Assembly (NCBI RefSeq): GCF_011057685.1
Contig: NZ_LNFY01000001.1
Span: 496,001 to 560,000 of the forward strand
DNA: 64,000 nt
Reading direction: 5' to 3'
From: Thermotoga sp. Ku-13t
GTDB lineage: Bacteria; Thermotogota; Thermotogae; Thermotogales; DSM-5069
In this document: one piece after another, positions 8,303 through 17,753 of the stretch
How the letters are laid out: every line of letters starts with the position of its first letter
Position numbering within the stretch: the first letter of the stretch is position 1
The notes under the pieces: model-generated
What the model saw: the letters and a program-made list of their open reading frames with translations, nothing else
Database searches by the model: none
What the model was told of the DNA's origin: nothing
Program-made: the position numbers and the translations under genes

Positions 8303-11300
8303 ATGCCGCTCGCCGTTTACGATGCGCTCTGTCCAAACTGCGGTGGCAGGATCGAAGCGGAAAGGCTCCAGGAGGGTCTGGCCTGCGAAAGGTGCCTCCC
8401 GGAAATTGAGAAGGGAGAGCTGTGCGAACTTTTGAAGGAAAGAAAGTTCTACAGCTTCGTGTGCGAGCTTGCAGAGAAAGAACAGCAGTTTGTGAAGTTT
8501 TTTGAAGAAGGGGTGGGTAACCCTCCGTGGTCACTGCAGAGGCTCTGGGCGAAGCGCGTTTTTCAGAAGCAGAGCTTCGCCATCGTTGCGCCCACGGGTG
8601 TGGGAAAAACCACTTTCGGCGCGGTCATGGCGAGTTTCCTCGATGGCAAATCTTACATACTCGTTCCCACGCGGATGCTCGTCGAACAGGTGAAAAACAG
8701 ATGCGAATCCTTCACTAATAAAAGGGTGATCACCTACACTGGTAAAGAGAGCGAAAAGAAAAAAATCGAGCAGGGAGACTTCGACATCCTCATCACCACG
8801 AACATGTTCCTCGCACAGAATTTTGACATACTCGAAGACAAAAGGTTCGAATTCATCTTCGTCGACGACACAGACTCACTGCTGAAGTCAGGAAAGAATG
8901 TGGACAAAGTGCTGAGGCTGCTCGGCTTCGATCAGTCCCACATCGAACTGGCGCTGAAGAATCAGCTCGAAAGCCGGCCTGAGAACACTGCGGTGCTCGT
9001 CGTGTCCTCAGCGACCTTGAAGCCCAGGACGAACCGTGTGGTGCTGTTCAGAAAGCTTCTCGGTTTCGATGTTTCGCCCGTTCGGATCTCGGTGAGGAAT
9101 GTTCTCGACAGTTTCATCGAGGTGGGAGATGAAGAAAAGGCTCGCGCGCAACTTCTCGGCTGGATCGAGAAGTTCGGAAGAGGTGGACTTGTCTACGTGA
9201 GTTCCAGATTTGGCAAAGAAGGGGTTGAAGAGCTCGTATCGTGGTTGAAAGAACGCGGGGTGCAGGTGGTCAGTTACGAAGACTTCGATCCGGAAAGTTT
9301 CAGAAGAGGAGAATTCGAAGTCGCCGTCGGGATCTCCCTGCCCAGCAACAGCCTTGTCAGGGGGCTCGACCTGCCAGACACGATCCGCTACGCGATATTC
9401 TTCGACGTTCCTCACCTCACCTTTCCCCTGAAACTTGAGAACGAGAACGTTCAGCGTTCACTGCTTCTCGCATTGAGGAATTTTGTGGACGACGAGCGAA
9501 TCGAAAAATATTTGAAAGTCCTGTCCGGGCGCGTTTCACCGGCTCAGAGACAACAGATCGAGAACTTTCTCGGAGAACTTTTGAAGAAAGATGAAATCGT
9601 CGAAAAGCTCAAGAGCTCAGAGGACATATTGATAGAAGAAAGAGAAGGCGGACTGTACCTGAGTTTCGCGGACGCCGCAACGTACCTGCAGGCTTCCGGT
9701 AGAACCTCGCGCATGTTCGCCGGGGGTGTGAGCAGGGGGATAAGCCTGATCGTCCACTGGAACGAGAAACTGTTCAAGAACCTCAAAAAGAGGCTCAGAC
9801 TCTTCTTCGACGATATCGACTTCATCGACGCGAAAGAAATCGACTGGCAGCAGGAGCTGAAAAGGGGCGACGAGGACCGCGCGACGATCGTGAAGGTCCT
9901 CTCATCGAAAGCTGCGACGCAGATCTCTGTGAAATCGACCCTCGTGGTTGTGGAATCACCGAACAAGGCGAGGACCATCGCCCGCTTCTTCGGAACACCA
10001 CAGATGAGGTTCGTCGACGATGTTCTGGTCTGGGAAACAACCACGGGTGATCGGCTGATCGCCATCACCGCCTCACTCGGTCACGTCTTCGATCTGGTCG
10101 AGGATGAGGGCATCTACGGCGTGGTCGAGAAAGACGGTGAGTACGTTCCTGTCTACACCAGCATAAAGGTCTGCGAAGAGTGCAACGAGCAGACGACCGC
10201 TCAGGCCTGTTCGAAGAAACATTCCAGGATGAAGGACAAACTGAACCTGGTCAACGCCTTCAGAAAACTCGCCGTTCAGTTCGACGAAATATTGATCGCC
10301 ACGGACCCGGACGCGGAAGGTGAAAAGATCGCTTACGATCTAACCCTGGCGTTGAAACCTTTCAACAAAAATATCAGACGTGCTGAATTCCACGAAGTTA
10401 CGAAGCTGGCTTTCAGACGTGCCATAGATACTCCGAGAACGATCGATCTGAACCTGGTGAAGGCTCAGCTGGCACGCCGGGTCCTGGACAGATGGGTTGG
10501 GTTCGCACTCTCCGGCAAACTGTGGCGCGCTTTCAAAAGGTACGATCTGTCCGCCGGCAGGGTCCAGACTCCCGTGCTTGGATGGATCATCGAACGAAGC
10601 GAGCTTGCAAAACAGAAGAAGGCCATCGTCAAGCTCTTTGCGAAAGACGAGAGGAATAACGGTGTGTGGCTCAATCTCGAACTGGAAGATGCACGCCACG
10701 TGAAAAATCTGTTGAACAAACTTGTGGGAAAAAAACTCGGGCTCGTCGAAAGCTTTGAGGAAGAAATACACCCACCTTTACCCTACAACACCGCATCGTT
10801 GCTGAGCGAGCTGGGTGGAAAGCTAGGTTGCTCAACCCTCATGGACATCCTTCAGGAACTTTTTGAACAGGGTCTGATCACCTACCACAGAACTGACAGC
10901 TTCACCGTCTCAGAGATGGGAATAAAACTTGCCGAACAGATCATCTTGGAAGAGTTCTCTAGAGAACTCTTTTTCCCGCGAAGAAATCCATCTTCTGGGG
11001 CACACGAGTGCATCAGGATCACGAAGCGTTTGAAACCGGAAGAGCTCAAGCTCTGGATCGAACTTGGAAGGGTGGAGCTGTCGCTTCCGAAACAAGCTCA
11101 GTTCGTTTACGGCGCGATCTACAGAAGGTTCCTCGCTTCCCAGATGAAACCTGCCAGAGTGTTGAAGAAAAAATTCAGGCTCGTACTCGATTCACAAACC
11201 TTCGAATGGGAGCTGATCGATACAGTTCTTGAACACGGCTTCGATCTGATCCTTCCACTGAAAACGCAGCACACCCAAGGCGATGCAACGATAGCTTCAG

Positions 11301-11629
11301 CGGACGTCAGGTTCGTCCCGAAGGTTCTTCCGTTCACACAGGGAACCCTCACCAAACAGATGCAAGAAAGAGGACTGGGCAGGCCCTCAACGTACGCGAA
11401 GATCGTTCAAACCTTGCTCGATCGGGGCTACGTGGTCCAGAAAGGCGAATATCTCTTCCCCACCGAGCTGGGTGTGAGAGTCTTCGCCTGGTTGAAACGG
11501 CATTATCCCGCCTTTGCCAGTGAGTCTCTCACGCACGAGCTCGAAGAAAAATCCGACCTCATAGAGCGCGGTGAGATGGACCATCAGCAGCTCATCAGAT
11601 CGCTCAGGAACAGTGAACTTTTCTCCTGA
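8303..11629 (+). CDS. rgy: Reverse gyrase
   Basis: Reverse gyrase puts positive supercoils into DNA with ATP and is a marker of life at high temperature. All parts are present in one 1108-aa chain. An N-terminal zinc finger has C10, C13, C28 and C31. The SF2 helicase-like half has Walker A APTGVGKTT at 96-104, a DDTD box at 188-191 and SSAT at 235-238. The type IA topoisomerase half has the Toprim motif VVESPNKARTI, a second Cys/His cluster (CEECNEQTTAQACSKKH) and the catalytic-site motif TYHRTDS with Tyr861. The length agrees with Thermotoga reverse gyrase. GAGGTGG precedes the ATG. The gene looks intact and starts right after the xylanase terminator. Confidence 0.96.
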   Translation: MPLAVYDALCPNCGGRIEAERLQEGLACERCLPEIEKGELCELLKERKFYSFVCELAEKEQQFVKFFEEGVGNPPWSLQRLWAKRVFQKQSFAIVAPTGVGKTTFGAVMASFLDGKSYILVPTRMLVEQVKNRCESFTNKRVITYTGKESEKKKIEQGDFDILITTNMFLAQNFDILEDKRFEFIFVDDTDSLLKSGKNVDKVLRLLGFDQSHIELALKNQLESRPENTAVLVVSSATLKPRTNRVVLFRKLLGFDVSPVRISVRNVLDSFIEVGDEEKARAQLLGWIEKFGRGGLVYVSSRFGKEGVEELVSWLKERGVQVVSYEDFDPESFRRGEFEVAVGISLPSNSLVRGLDLPDTIRYAIFFDVPHLTFPLKLENENVQRSLLLALRNFVDDERIEKYLKVLSGRVSPAQRQQIENFLGELLKKDEIVEKLKSSEDILIEEREGGLYLSFADAATYLQASGRTSRMFAGGVSRGISLIVHWNEKLFKNLKKRLRLFFDDIDFIDAKEIDWQQELKRGDEDRATIVKVLSSKAATQISVKSTLVVVESPNKARTIARFFGTPQMRFVDDVLVWETTTGDRLIAITASLGHVFDLVEDEGIYGVVEKDGEYVPVYTSIKVCEECNEQTTAQACSKKHSRMKDKLNLVNAFRKLAVQFDEILIATDPDAEGEKIAYDLTLALKPFNKNIRRAEFHEVTKLAFRRAIDTPRTIDLNLVKAQLARRVLDRWVGFALSGKLWRAFKRYDLSAGRVQTPVLGWIIERSELAKQKKAIVKLFAKDERNNGVWLNLELEDARHVKNLLNKLVGKKLGLVESFEEEIHPPLPYNTASLLSELGGKLGCSTLMDILQELFEQGLITYHRTDSFTVSEMGIKLAEQIILEEFSRELFFPRRNPSSGAHECIRITKRLKPEELKLWIELGRVELSLPKQAQFVYGAIYRRFLASQMKPARVLKKKFRLVLDSQTFEWELIDTVLEHGFDLILPLKTQHTQGDATIASADVRFVPKVLPFTQGTLTKQMQERGLGRPSTYAKIVQTLLDRGYVVQKGEYLFPTELGVRVFAWLKRHYPAFASESLTHELEEKSDLIERGEMDHQQLIRSLRNSELFS

Positions 11630-11685
11630 CGCGTGCTAAAATACTATCCACAATCACATGTTTCTGAATCGAGAGGTGTTAAACG

Positions 11686-12609
11686 ATGCTGTACGTATCT
11701 GCGGCAGTTTTTCTCGGCTGGATCCTCGGTACGAACAACACTGCTTCCATCCTTGGACCCGGTATCGCCACGGGAGTGTTTCATCATAGAAAGATCACGC
11801 TGATCGCTTCCATCTTCGTCGTGCTTGGAGCGATTGTGAACGGTGATGAAGGTTTAAGGAACGTTTCCTTGCTGGGTTCAGCTGGTCCGTACGACGGTGT
11901 GATCGTGCTTCTCTGCGCTGGTATTTCCATGTTGCTTCTGACCAGACTCGGTTTTCCTGCTTCGGCCTCACAAACGGTTTTCGGCGGCCTGGTCGGAGTT
12001 GGCCTGGTACGGATCGGTGCCGAAAGCATGAACTGGCACACGATCGTGAAATTCATAGTGAGCTGGATCTTGACGCCCTTTTTCGCTGCCATGATCGCTT
12101 TTTTCATTTACCATGTGTTCGCGTTCTGGTTTCGCAGAATCCACAAAACACACCTGCAGGATGTGTTCATTTACATCGCATCGTGGTTCGCAGGCCTGTA
12201 CGATGCCTACGCGCTCGGTGCGAACAACGTTGCCAACGTGACGGGTCCTGTTCTAACCCAGTTCAACTCGATTGAACTCGCGGCCTTCCTTGGAGGTTTA
12301 TCCATAGCCTTCGGAGTTCTAACCAGCGGTAAGCGGGTCATCAACACGGTCGGCAAGCAGATCATTGCGCTTGATCATTTCTCGTCACTCGTCGCGATGC
12401 TCGCGCAGGCGACAGCACTTTTTATCTTCAGCCTCGTCGGAATACCGGTAGCGGCATCTCAGGCCATCGTGGGCGGCGTTATCGGCGCAGGTTACGCCAG
12501 GGGTGTGAAGCTGTCGAGCCGAAGGACCCTGCTCTGGATGGTGAGCGCGTGGCTCCTCGCGCCGATAGTTTCGGGCATAATTGCCGCATCGCTGTGCAGG
12601 ATTCTCTGA
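11686..12609 (+). CDS. Inorganic phosphate transporter, PiT family (short form)
   Basis: This is a membrane protein of the PiT family, which moves phosphate with H+ or Na+. The two family repeats are visible: GWILGTNNTASILGPGIATG near the N-terminus and YALGANNVANVTGP in the middle. At 307 aa it is shorter than many PiT proteins, with a reduced central loop. AGAGGTG precedes the ATG. A possible extended -10 (TGCTAAAAT, 11634-11642) lies just after the reverse gyrase stop, so the gene may have its own promoter. Direct evidence for phosphate as the substrate comes from family membership only. Confidence 0.88.
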   Translation: MLYVSAAVFLGWILGTNNTASILGPGIATGVFHHRKITLIASIFVVLGAIVNGDEGLRNVSLLGSAGPYDGVIVLLCAGISMLLLTRLGFPASASQTVFGGLVGVGLVRIGAESMNWHTIVKFIVSWILTPFFAAMIAFFIYHVFAFWFRRIHKTHLQDVFIYIASWFAGLYDAYALGANNVANVTGPVLTQFNSIELAAFLGGLSIAFGVLTSGKRVINTVGKQIIALDHFSSLVAMLAQATALFIFSLVGIPVAASQAIVGGVIGAGYARGVKLSSRRTLLWMVSAWLLAPIVSGIIAASLCRIL

Positions 12610-12615
12610 TCGAAC

Positions 12616-12624
12616 TGGTATAAT
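12616..12624 (+). promoter_or_regulatory. Extended -10 promoter of the TRAP transporter operon
   Basis: TGGTATAAT is a perfect extended -10 element placed 40 bases before the TAXI receptor start. No good -35 box is seen, which is usual for extended -10 promoters. Confidence 0.6.
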
Positions 12625-12663
12625 TTTTCTAGTTTTAAATCCATAGTTTTAGGAGGCGAGCGT

Positions 12664-13626
12664 ATGAAGAAGTTGTTGATCTTCGTACTGATGTTCAGTC
12701 TGTTCGGTTTGGTCCTGGCAGAGAAGTGGCCCGCACAGTTGAGGTTCGTCTCCGGACCGTCCGGTGGAACGTGGTTCGCACTCGGTGGTACACTCGCTGG
12801 AGTGTGGACTCAAAGCGTTGTACCCACAACCAGCGGCACGGGTGGCGGAACATCCAACATCGTCACCATCTCTAAAGGTCAGGCCGACATAGGACTAACC
12901 ACGCTCTCTGTGTTCAACGCGGCTGTGAAAGGGATCGATCCTTTCAAAGAGCCTGTTAAAGGTACGGTACTTTTCGCGAACCTCTACAGACAGTACGCGT
13001 ACTTCATCATGAGGAAAGACTACGCGACGAAGAACAACATCAAAACTCTTGGTGATGTTATCAAGAAAAAACTGCCGATTAGGTTCGCCACTCTCGCACC
13101 GGGTACGGCGTCAGAGCTCGTCATCAGACTGCTATTCGAGAAAGGATACGGTGTGAGCTGGTCGGACATCAAATCCTGGGGCGGAAGGGTTTCGTTCGCA
13201 TCCTACACGGACGGCGCGAACCAGTTGTGTGACAACCAGCTGGACATGTTCGCGTTCCAGGTAAGCAGAGTCGCGTCTGTGATCATGGACATCGAAAGCC
13301 GAACGGACGTCGTCATACTGCCTGTGGACGAGGAAGCCATACAGGCGCTCGCGGATTATCTTGGCACAACCAAGTTCTACATTGAGCCAGGAGTGTACAG
13401 AAGCGTCACCGAGCCTATTCCGACTGTTGGAGATTACACCTGTCTCGTGATCAGAGAAAACCTTCCTGAAGATCTCGTGTACAAACTCGCTGAAGCTCTC
13501 TGGAAGAACAAAGAACAGATTGCCAAAGCCTTCGCCGACATGGCCGAACTGAACCCGAACGAAGCAGTTACTGGAAACGTTCCAGCACATCCCGGTGCTC
13601 TGAAATTCTGGTCGGAACAAAAGTGA
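12664..13626 (+). CDS. TRAP transporter solute receptor, TAXI family
   Basis: This is the secreted receptor of a tripartite ATP-independent transporter. The signal peptide MKKLLIFVLMFSLFGLVLA ends at a plausible cleavage site before EKWPAQLRF. The mature chain has TAXI features: VSGPSGGTWFALGGTLAGVW, then GTGGGTSNI and QADIGLTT. At 320 aa it is normal. TAXI receptors often bind glutamate or other small organic acids, but the ligand cannot be told from sequence here. It has a GGAGG site and is followed by the fused permease gene with an intercistronic hairpin between them. Confidence 0.93.
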   Translation: MKKLLIFVLMFSLFGLVLAEKWPAQLRFVSGPSGGTWFALGGTLAGVWTQSVVPTTSGTGGGTSNIVTISKGQADIGLTTLSVFNAAVKGIDPFKEPVKGTVLFANLYRQYAYFIMRKDYATKNNIKTLGDVIKKKLPIRFATLAPGTASELVIRLLFEKGYGVSWSDIKSWGGRVSFASYTDGANQLCDNQLDMFAFQVSRVASVIMDIESRTDVVILPVDEEAIQALADYLGTTKFYIEPGVYRSVTEPIPTVGDYTCLVIRENLPEDLVYKLAEALWKNKEQIAKAFADMAELNPNEAVTGNVPAHPGALKFWSEQK

Positions 13627-13631
13627 GCCTC

Positions 13632-13651
13632 GAGGGGGCTTTTGCTCCCTC
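13632..13651 (+). promoter_or_regulatory. Intercistronic hairpin between TRAP receptor and permease
   Basis: GAGGGGGC, a TTTT loop and GCTCCCTC form an 8-bp stem with one G-T pair, immediately after the receptor stop codon. Only a weak T-run (ATTTGTT) follows, so it may be a partial terminator or an mRNA-stabilising hairpin giving more receptor than permease. It lies upstream of the permease ribosome site. Confidence 0.65.
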
Positions 13652-13670
13652 ATTTGTTGAGGTGATCAAG

Positions 13671-15521
13671 GTGCGCAAGCTTCACGGAACAACGTATTAT
13701 TTTGCATTCTTTTCGCTTGTTGCAATGGCTATCTTTCACATTTACACTGCCGTGTTTGGCACCTTTGAGGCCTACCTTCAGAGGAATATACACTTAGCCT
13801 TCGCCCTGCCTCTCGCGTTCATTTTTTATCCCGCCACGAAGAACAGCCCGAAAGACAGAGTTCCCTGGTACGACTGGCTCCTCGCAGTGCTCGCCCTGTT
13901 ACCGGGTCTGTACGCCATCGTCAACTACGAAACGATCATCTACAGAATGGTTCAGGTGGAGGAGGTCACACCCGTTCAGATCCTGCTCGGCACCATTTTG
14001 GTGATCATGATCCTGGAAGCAACAAGAAGGATCGTGGGTCTTGCACTGACCATCCTCGCAGCGGCATCGGTATTTTACATGTACATAGGCCATCTCCTGC
14101 CCGGTGAGTTCAAGGGTATGCACGTCACTTACGATAGAATTATAGAACATCTGTATCTGACTGGTGAAGGCATTTTCTCAACACCCCTTGGAGTTTCTGC
14201 CACGTTCGTGATGATATTCCTGATCCTCGGAGGTTTTCTCGAGCACAGTGGCGTGGGCGAATACTTCATGGACCTGTCGAAAGCCCTGGCCGGTAAGGCT
14301 GTCGGAGGACCTGCAAAAATTGCGGTGGTGAGCTCTGGATTGTTTGGAAGCATCTCTGGTTCTGCTGTCGCGAACGTGTACGCGACCGGCACGTTTACCA
14401 TACCGATGATGAAACAGCTTGGTTTTTCCCCCGTGTTCGCGGGTGCGGTCGAGGCTGTCGCGAGCAGCGGTGGACAGATCATGCCCCCCATCATGGGAGC
14501 CGCAGCGTTCATCATGGCGTCTTTCTTGGGGATTCCTTACAAGCAGGTGATGATCGCCGCCCTAGTTCCCGCAATCCTTTACTATTTCTATGTGTTCATG
14601 TCGGTTCATGTGAGAGCTGTCAAGCGTGGTTTGAAAGGTCTTCCCGACGAGATGATCCCCAGTGCGAAATATGTGTTGAAAAAACTCTACGTGTTCGCAC
14701 CCATCGTGGTGCTCGTCATCATGATCATGAAAGGTTACACTCCAATGAGATCAGCGTTGACAGCCTTGATCGTGAGCTGGCTCGTTTCTCTCCTCGATGA
14801 TAGATACCGTATGGGTCCGAAGAGGATTCTGAACGCTCTGTACGACGGTTCCAAAAACGTTTTCGTCGTGGCGATCGCCTGTGCCGCTGCGGGAATCGTC
14901 GTAGGCGCCGTCACCCTGACGGGCATCGGGTTCAAACTGGTCAGCTTCATATTCAGTCTTGCTCAGAACATTCCCTTCCTGGCGCTGATCATGGTCATGC
15001 TCATGGCTATAGTGCTCGGAATGGGTTTGCCAACTACCGCAGCCTACATCGTTGCTTCCGCGCTGGCGGTTCCGGCGCTGATCAATCTCGGTTTCAATCC
15101 CCTTGCGTCACACATGTTCGTCTTCTATTACGCTGTCTTTTCAGCGATCACACCGCCCGTGGCGCTCGCAGCCTACGCGGCTAGTTCCATCTCGGGAGCG
15201 AAGCCTTCCGACACGGGTTATCAGGCATTTCGCTTGGGTATGATCGCCATGATCATTCCGTTCGCGTTCATGTACGATACAAGCTTTCTGCTCCAATCGA
15301 ACTGGTTGAACAACCTTTTTGCGACCCTAGCGGGCCTAGTTTCTGCGATGGCGCTGAGCTACGCGATCGAGGGCTATTTCGAAACCAAGCTCACACTCAT
15401 GATGAGATCGTTGCTGGCTGTGCTCGGAGTTCTGGTGCTCTTTCCTGTGCTCTGGCTTAGAATCGTCTGCATCTTAGCCTTCGTGCTGGTCTATGCGATG
15501 TTCACGATCAAAAAAGCTTGA
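13671..15521 (+). CDS. TRAP transporter fused permease (DctQM type)
   Basis: This is the membrane part of the TRAP transporter with the small and large permease subunits fused, as is usual for TAXI systems. Many membrane helices are visible. The large-subunit region has the SGVGEYFMDLSKAL and SGSAVANVYATGTFTIPMM signatures, and MGLPTTAAYIVASALAVPAL further on. I take the GTG at 13671 as start because GAGGTGA stands just upstream and because the earlier GTG at 13623 would make the protein run through the intercistronic hairpin. About 616 aa. Confidence 0.92.
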   Translation: MRKLHGTTYYFAFFSLVAMAIFHIYTAVFGTFEAYLQRNIHLAFALPLAFIFYPATKNSPKDRVPWYDWLLAVLALLPGLYAIVNYETIIYRMVQVEEVTPVQILLGTILVIMILEATRRIVGLALTILAAASVFYMYIGHLLPGEFKGMHVTYDRIIEHLYLTGEGIFSTPLGVSATFVMIFLILGGFLEHSGVGEYFMDLSKALAGKAVGGPAKIAVVSSGLFGSISGSAVANVYATGTFTIPMMKQLGFSPVFAGAVEAVASSGGQIMPPIMGAAAFIMASFLGIPYKQVMIAALVPAILYYFYVFMSVHVRAVKRGLKGLPDEMIPSAKYVLKKLYVFAPIVVLVIMIMKGYTPMRSALTALIVSWLVSLLDDRYRMGPKRILNALYDGSKNVFVVAIACAAAGIVVGAVTLTGIGFKLVSFIFSLAQNIPFLALIMVMLMAIVLGMGLPTTAAYIVASALAVPALINLGFNPLASHMFVFYYAVFSAITPPVALAAYAASSISGAKPSDTGYQAFRLGMIAMIIPFAFMYDTSFLLQSNWLNNLFATLAGLVSAMALSYAIEGYFETKLTLMMRSLLAVLGVLVLFPVLWLRIVCILAFVLVYAMFTIKKA

Positions 15522-15545
15522 AGGCGCCCCACGGCGCCTTCTTTC
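15521..15545 (+). terminator. Terminator after the TRAP permease
   Basis: AAGGCGCC and GGCGCCTT form a perfect 8-bp stem around a 4-base loop, followed by CTTTCC. A T-run also follows on the other strand, so it may serve the convergent gene too. Confidence 0.75.
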
Positions 15546-15555
15546 CTCAGCTGTT

Positions 15556-16353
15556 CTATACAAAGACTTTGAGCTTCTCGAACGCTTCCTTCGCCACCTC
15601 GCACGCGCTCAACTGCCAGTAACGCTCGTTGAACAGTTCCACGCTCACAGGACCAGAATAACCTATCTTTTTCAGGGTTTTGAAAAAATCCCTCAGCGGT
15701 AAAATCCCATCACCCGGCATGAGCCTGTCAGAGTCTTTCACACCTTCGAGCTTCGGCAGATCATTCACGTGCACGATGATGATCTTCGAAGCGTCTATCT
15801 GCTCAAGACTTTCCAGCTTCGAACCACCCGCGAAGAAGTGGCACGTATCGACTATCAAACCGACGTTGTCTTCACCAACCTGCTCGACGATCTTCCAGGC
15901 GAGAGTGAGCGTGTTCACCGAGCAGTCGGAAAACCCGAGGAACTCAAAACCAAGTTTCACGTTGAACCTTCTCGCGATGCTCGCCATCTGTTTGAGCACC
16001 TCGACAGATTCTTTCACGATCGTTGCCTCATCGAGCCTTCCTCTGACAAATCCCGGCACGACCACTATGGCTTCCACGTTCAACATATTCGCAAGCTCGC
16101 ACAGCTTTTCACATTCATCGAGCTTTTCTTCTCTGCTTGAAAACGTCGCTTGCTCAATCGAATTGATCGTCACGGGCTTCAACACGTTCTGTTCGAACAA
16201 CCTTTTCACCGTTTCGACGCCACCATTCTTGATCATGTCAAACAGCTTGCTCTTCCATATCTCCAGCATCTCGAATCCAGCTCTCTTCGCACATACGATG
16301 TCTTCGGCAAGGCTTGCTCTGATCGTTGTTGCCCCGTTGAAAGCAAGCTTCAA
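15556..16353 (-). CDS. Sugar phosphate isomerase/epimerase-like TIM-barrel protein
   Basis: This belongs to the AP-endonuclease-2/xylose-isomerase-like TIM-barrel family. Metal-site motifs are visible: GFEFLGFSD, LIVDTCHFFAGGSKL, IIVHVNDLP, DRLMPGDGILPL and VSVELFNERYW. Related proteins isomerise or epimerise sugars or inositols using a divalent metal; the actual substrate is unknown. The start is taken at TTG 16353 (LKLAFNGATT) because GGGGTGA lies five bases upstream. About 265 aa. It is convergent with the TRAP operon and divergent from the polysaccharide operon. No neighbour fixes its pathway. Confidence 0.8.
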   Translation of the reverse strand: MKLAFNGATTIRASLAEDIVCAKRAGFEMLEIWKSKLFDMIKNGGVETVKRLFEQNVLKPVTINSIEQATFSSREEKLDECEKLCELANMLNVEAIVVVPGFVRGRLDEATIVKESVEVLKQMASIARRFNVKLGFEFLGFSDCSVNTLTLAWKIVEQVGEDNVGLIVDTCHFFAGGSKLESLEQIDASKIIIVHVNDLPKLEGVKDSDRLMPGDGILPLRDFFKTLKKIGYSGPVSVELFNERYWQLSACEVAKEAFEKLKVFV

Positions 16354-16418
16354 ACACCTCACCCCTGGCACTATCATAGCTCAGCATACCGGACAGTGGG
16401 AATCTCACTTCCGCGTGA

Positions 16419-16447
16419 TCGAAAATTGAAAAAGGGAGTGTTAAAAT
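16419..16447 (+). promoter_or_regulatory. Promoter of the first polysaccharide operon
   Basis: TCGAAA (16419-16424), 17 bases, then TAAAAT (16442-16447) preceded by TG in the extended -10 position. It stands about 38 bases before the first transferase gene. Confidence 0.5.
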
Positions 16448-16484
16448 TCAAGATGGATCATAAAAAAACATTGGGGGAAGATGG

Positions 16485-17753
16485 GTGAAGAGATACAGTT
16501 CCTTTGCGCTCTATCTATCGAACTACGTTGCCCTGGCGTTCATCTATCTGATCCTGACCAGATCGCTTCCAGGTTCAATTCTGACTGCCATCATCGCGTG
16601 TCTTTCCCTGTTTTCCTTCAGGACTTTCGACAAAGAAAATTTAAGCGATTTCAACCAGCTCCTGGTGAGATCTTTCATCGCGTTGCTGTTTGCAAACATT
16701 ATAAACTACGTGATCGCCCGCTTGATCTATTTATCCTTCTTCGGTGGAGTAGGTAGAGTGAGGCTGACCCCGCTGAGCGTACACACGATCGTTTCAACGT
16801 TTGCGGTATCGATTATGAGCTACTATTTTTTCAAGTTCCTCAAAAAAAGAGTCAGGCCAGGAAGCTACGCCGTGATCGGCCGCAAGAATGAACTCAATGA
16901 ATTGCTGAAAGAGATAGAGCAAAAGAGCGATGAGTACAGATTCGTCCAGTTCATCGAAAGCAAAGAAGATATCAAAAGAATTCGAGAAGATCTAGCGGGC
17001 ATAATTGTGGCGGATTATTCGATGTACGAATCGCTCCAACCATACCTTTCTCCACTGAACAACTTTGAAATCATCTTCCTTCCACACATCGCCGAGAGCG
17101 TTTTGAAGAGAATTCCACTCGCCCTGATAGACAGATTCAAAGCTTACTACGAGACTTCTTTCAACCGCGTTTTAGAAAGCGCTCCAAAGAGGATCTTGGA
17201 CATTGTCTTCGCCACCGTAGGTCTGATCGTCGCATCACCCATAATGCTGATCATCGCCATACTGATTCTGCTGGAAGACGGAAGGCCTGTCATCTACAGA
17301 CAAAAACGTGTCGGCAGAGACTCTAAAGAATTCGAATTCATAAAGTTCCGCTCGCTGAAGCAGGAAGGTTTCGATCCATCCGATCCCAACAGAAACATAG
17401 AACAGAGAATGCTCAAAATCGGCAGATTCATTCGAAAATACAGACTCGACGAACTACCCCAACTATGGCTTGTGCTCAAAGGCACGATGAGCCTAGTTGG
17501 TCCTCGCCCAGAGATGGTAGAATACCATCTGCAGTGTGCAAGCAAAATAGCTTACTATCACTACAGACTCAAGCTCAAACCCGGCCTCACAGGCTGGGCA
17601 CAGATAAACTATCGGCACACCAGTACTTTAGAAGAGTACAAAACCAAGCTCGAGTACGATCTTTACTACGTTAAGAACCACTCTGTGTGGTTAGATCTGA
17701 ACATCGTGCTCAGAACTTTTGAAGCCGTGATCTTCAAGCGAGGTGCGAGATGA
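16485..17753 (+). CDS. Initiating undecaprenyl-phosphate sugar phosphotransferase (WbaP/WcaJ-like), copy 1
   Basis: This protein would start each polysaccharide repeat by moving a sugar-1-phosphate onto the undecaprenyl-phosphate carrier in the inner membrane. N-terminal membrane helices (residues about 8-110) are followed by a CoA-binding-like region and, from about residue 235, the bacterial sugar transferase domain with KRILDIVFATVGL, RQKRVGRDSKEFEFIKFRSL, RLDELPQLW, LVGPRPE and LKPGLTGWAQINYRH. The GTG start follows GGGGGAAGATGG. It is 422 aa and overlaps the pyrophosphorylase gene by four bases. A second copy of the same gene pair begins at 24765. Confidence 0.92.
   Translation: MKRYSSFALYLSNYVALAFIYLILTRSLPGSILTAIIACLSLFSFRTFDKENLSDFNQLLVRSFIALLFANIINYVIARLIYLSFFGGVGRVRLTPLSVHTIVSTFAVSIMSYYFFKFLKKRVRPGSYAVIGRKNELNELLKEIEQKSDEYRFVQFIESKEDIKRIREDLAGIIVADYSMYESLQPYLSPLNNFEIIFLPHIAESVLKRIPLALIDRFKAYYETSFNRVLESAPKRILDIVFATVGLIVASPIMLIIAILILLEDGRPVIYRQKRVGRDSKEFEFIKFRSLKQEGFDPSDPNRNIEQRMLKIGRFIRKYRLDELPQLWLVLKGTMSLVGPRPEMVEYHLQCASKIAYYHYRLKLKPGLTGWAQINYRHTSTLEEYKTKLEYDLYYVKNHSVWLDLNIVLRTFEAVIFKRGAR

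Noticed and set aside
8303-11629. Reverse gyrase split into two genes, as in some archaea
   Set aside because: One uninterrupted frame holds helicase and topoisomerase halves.
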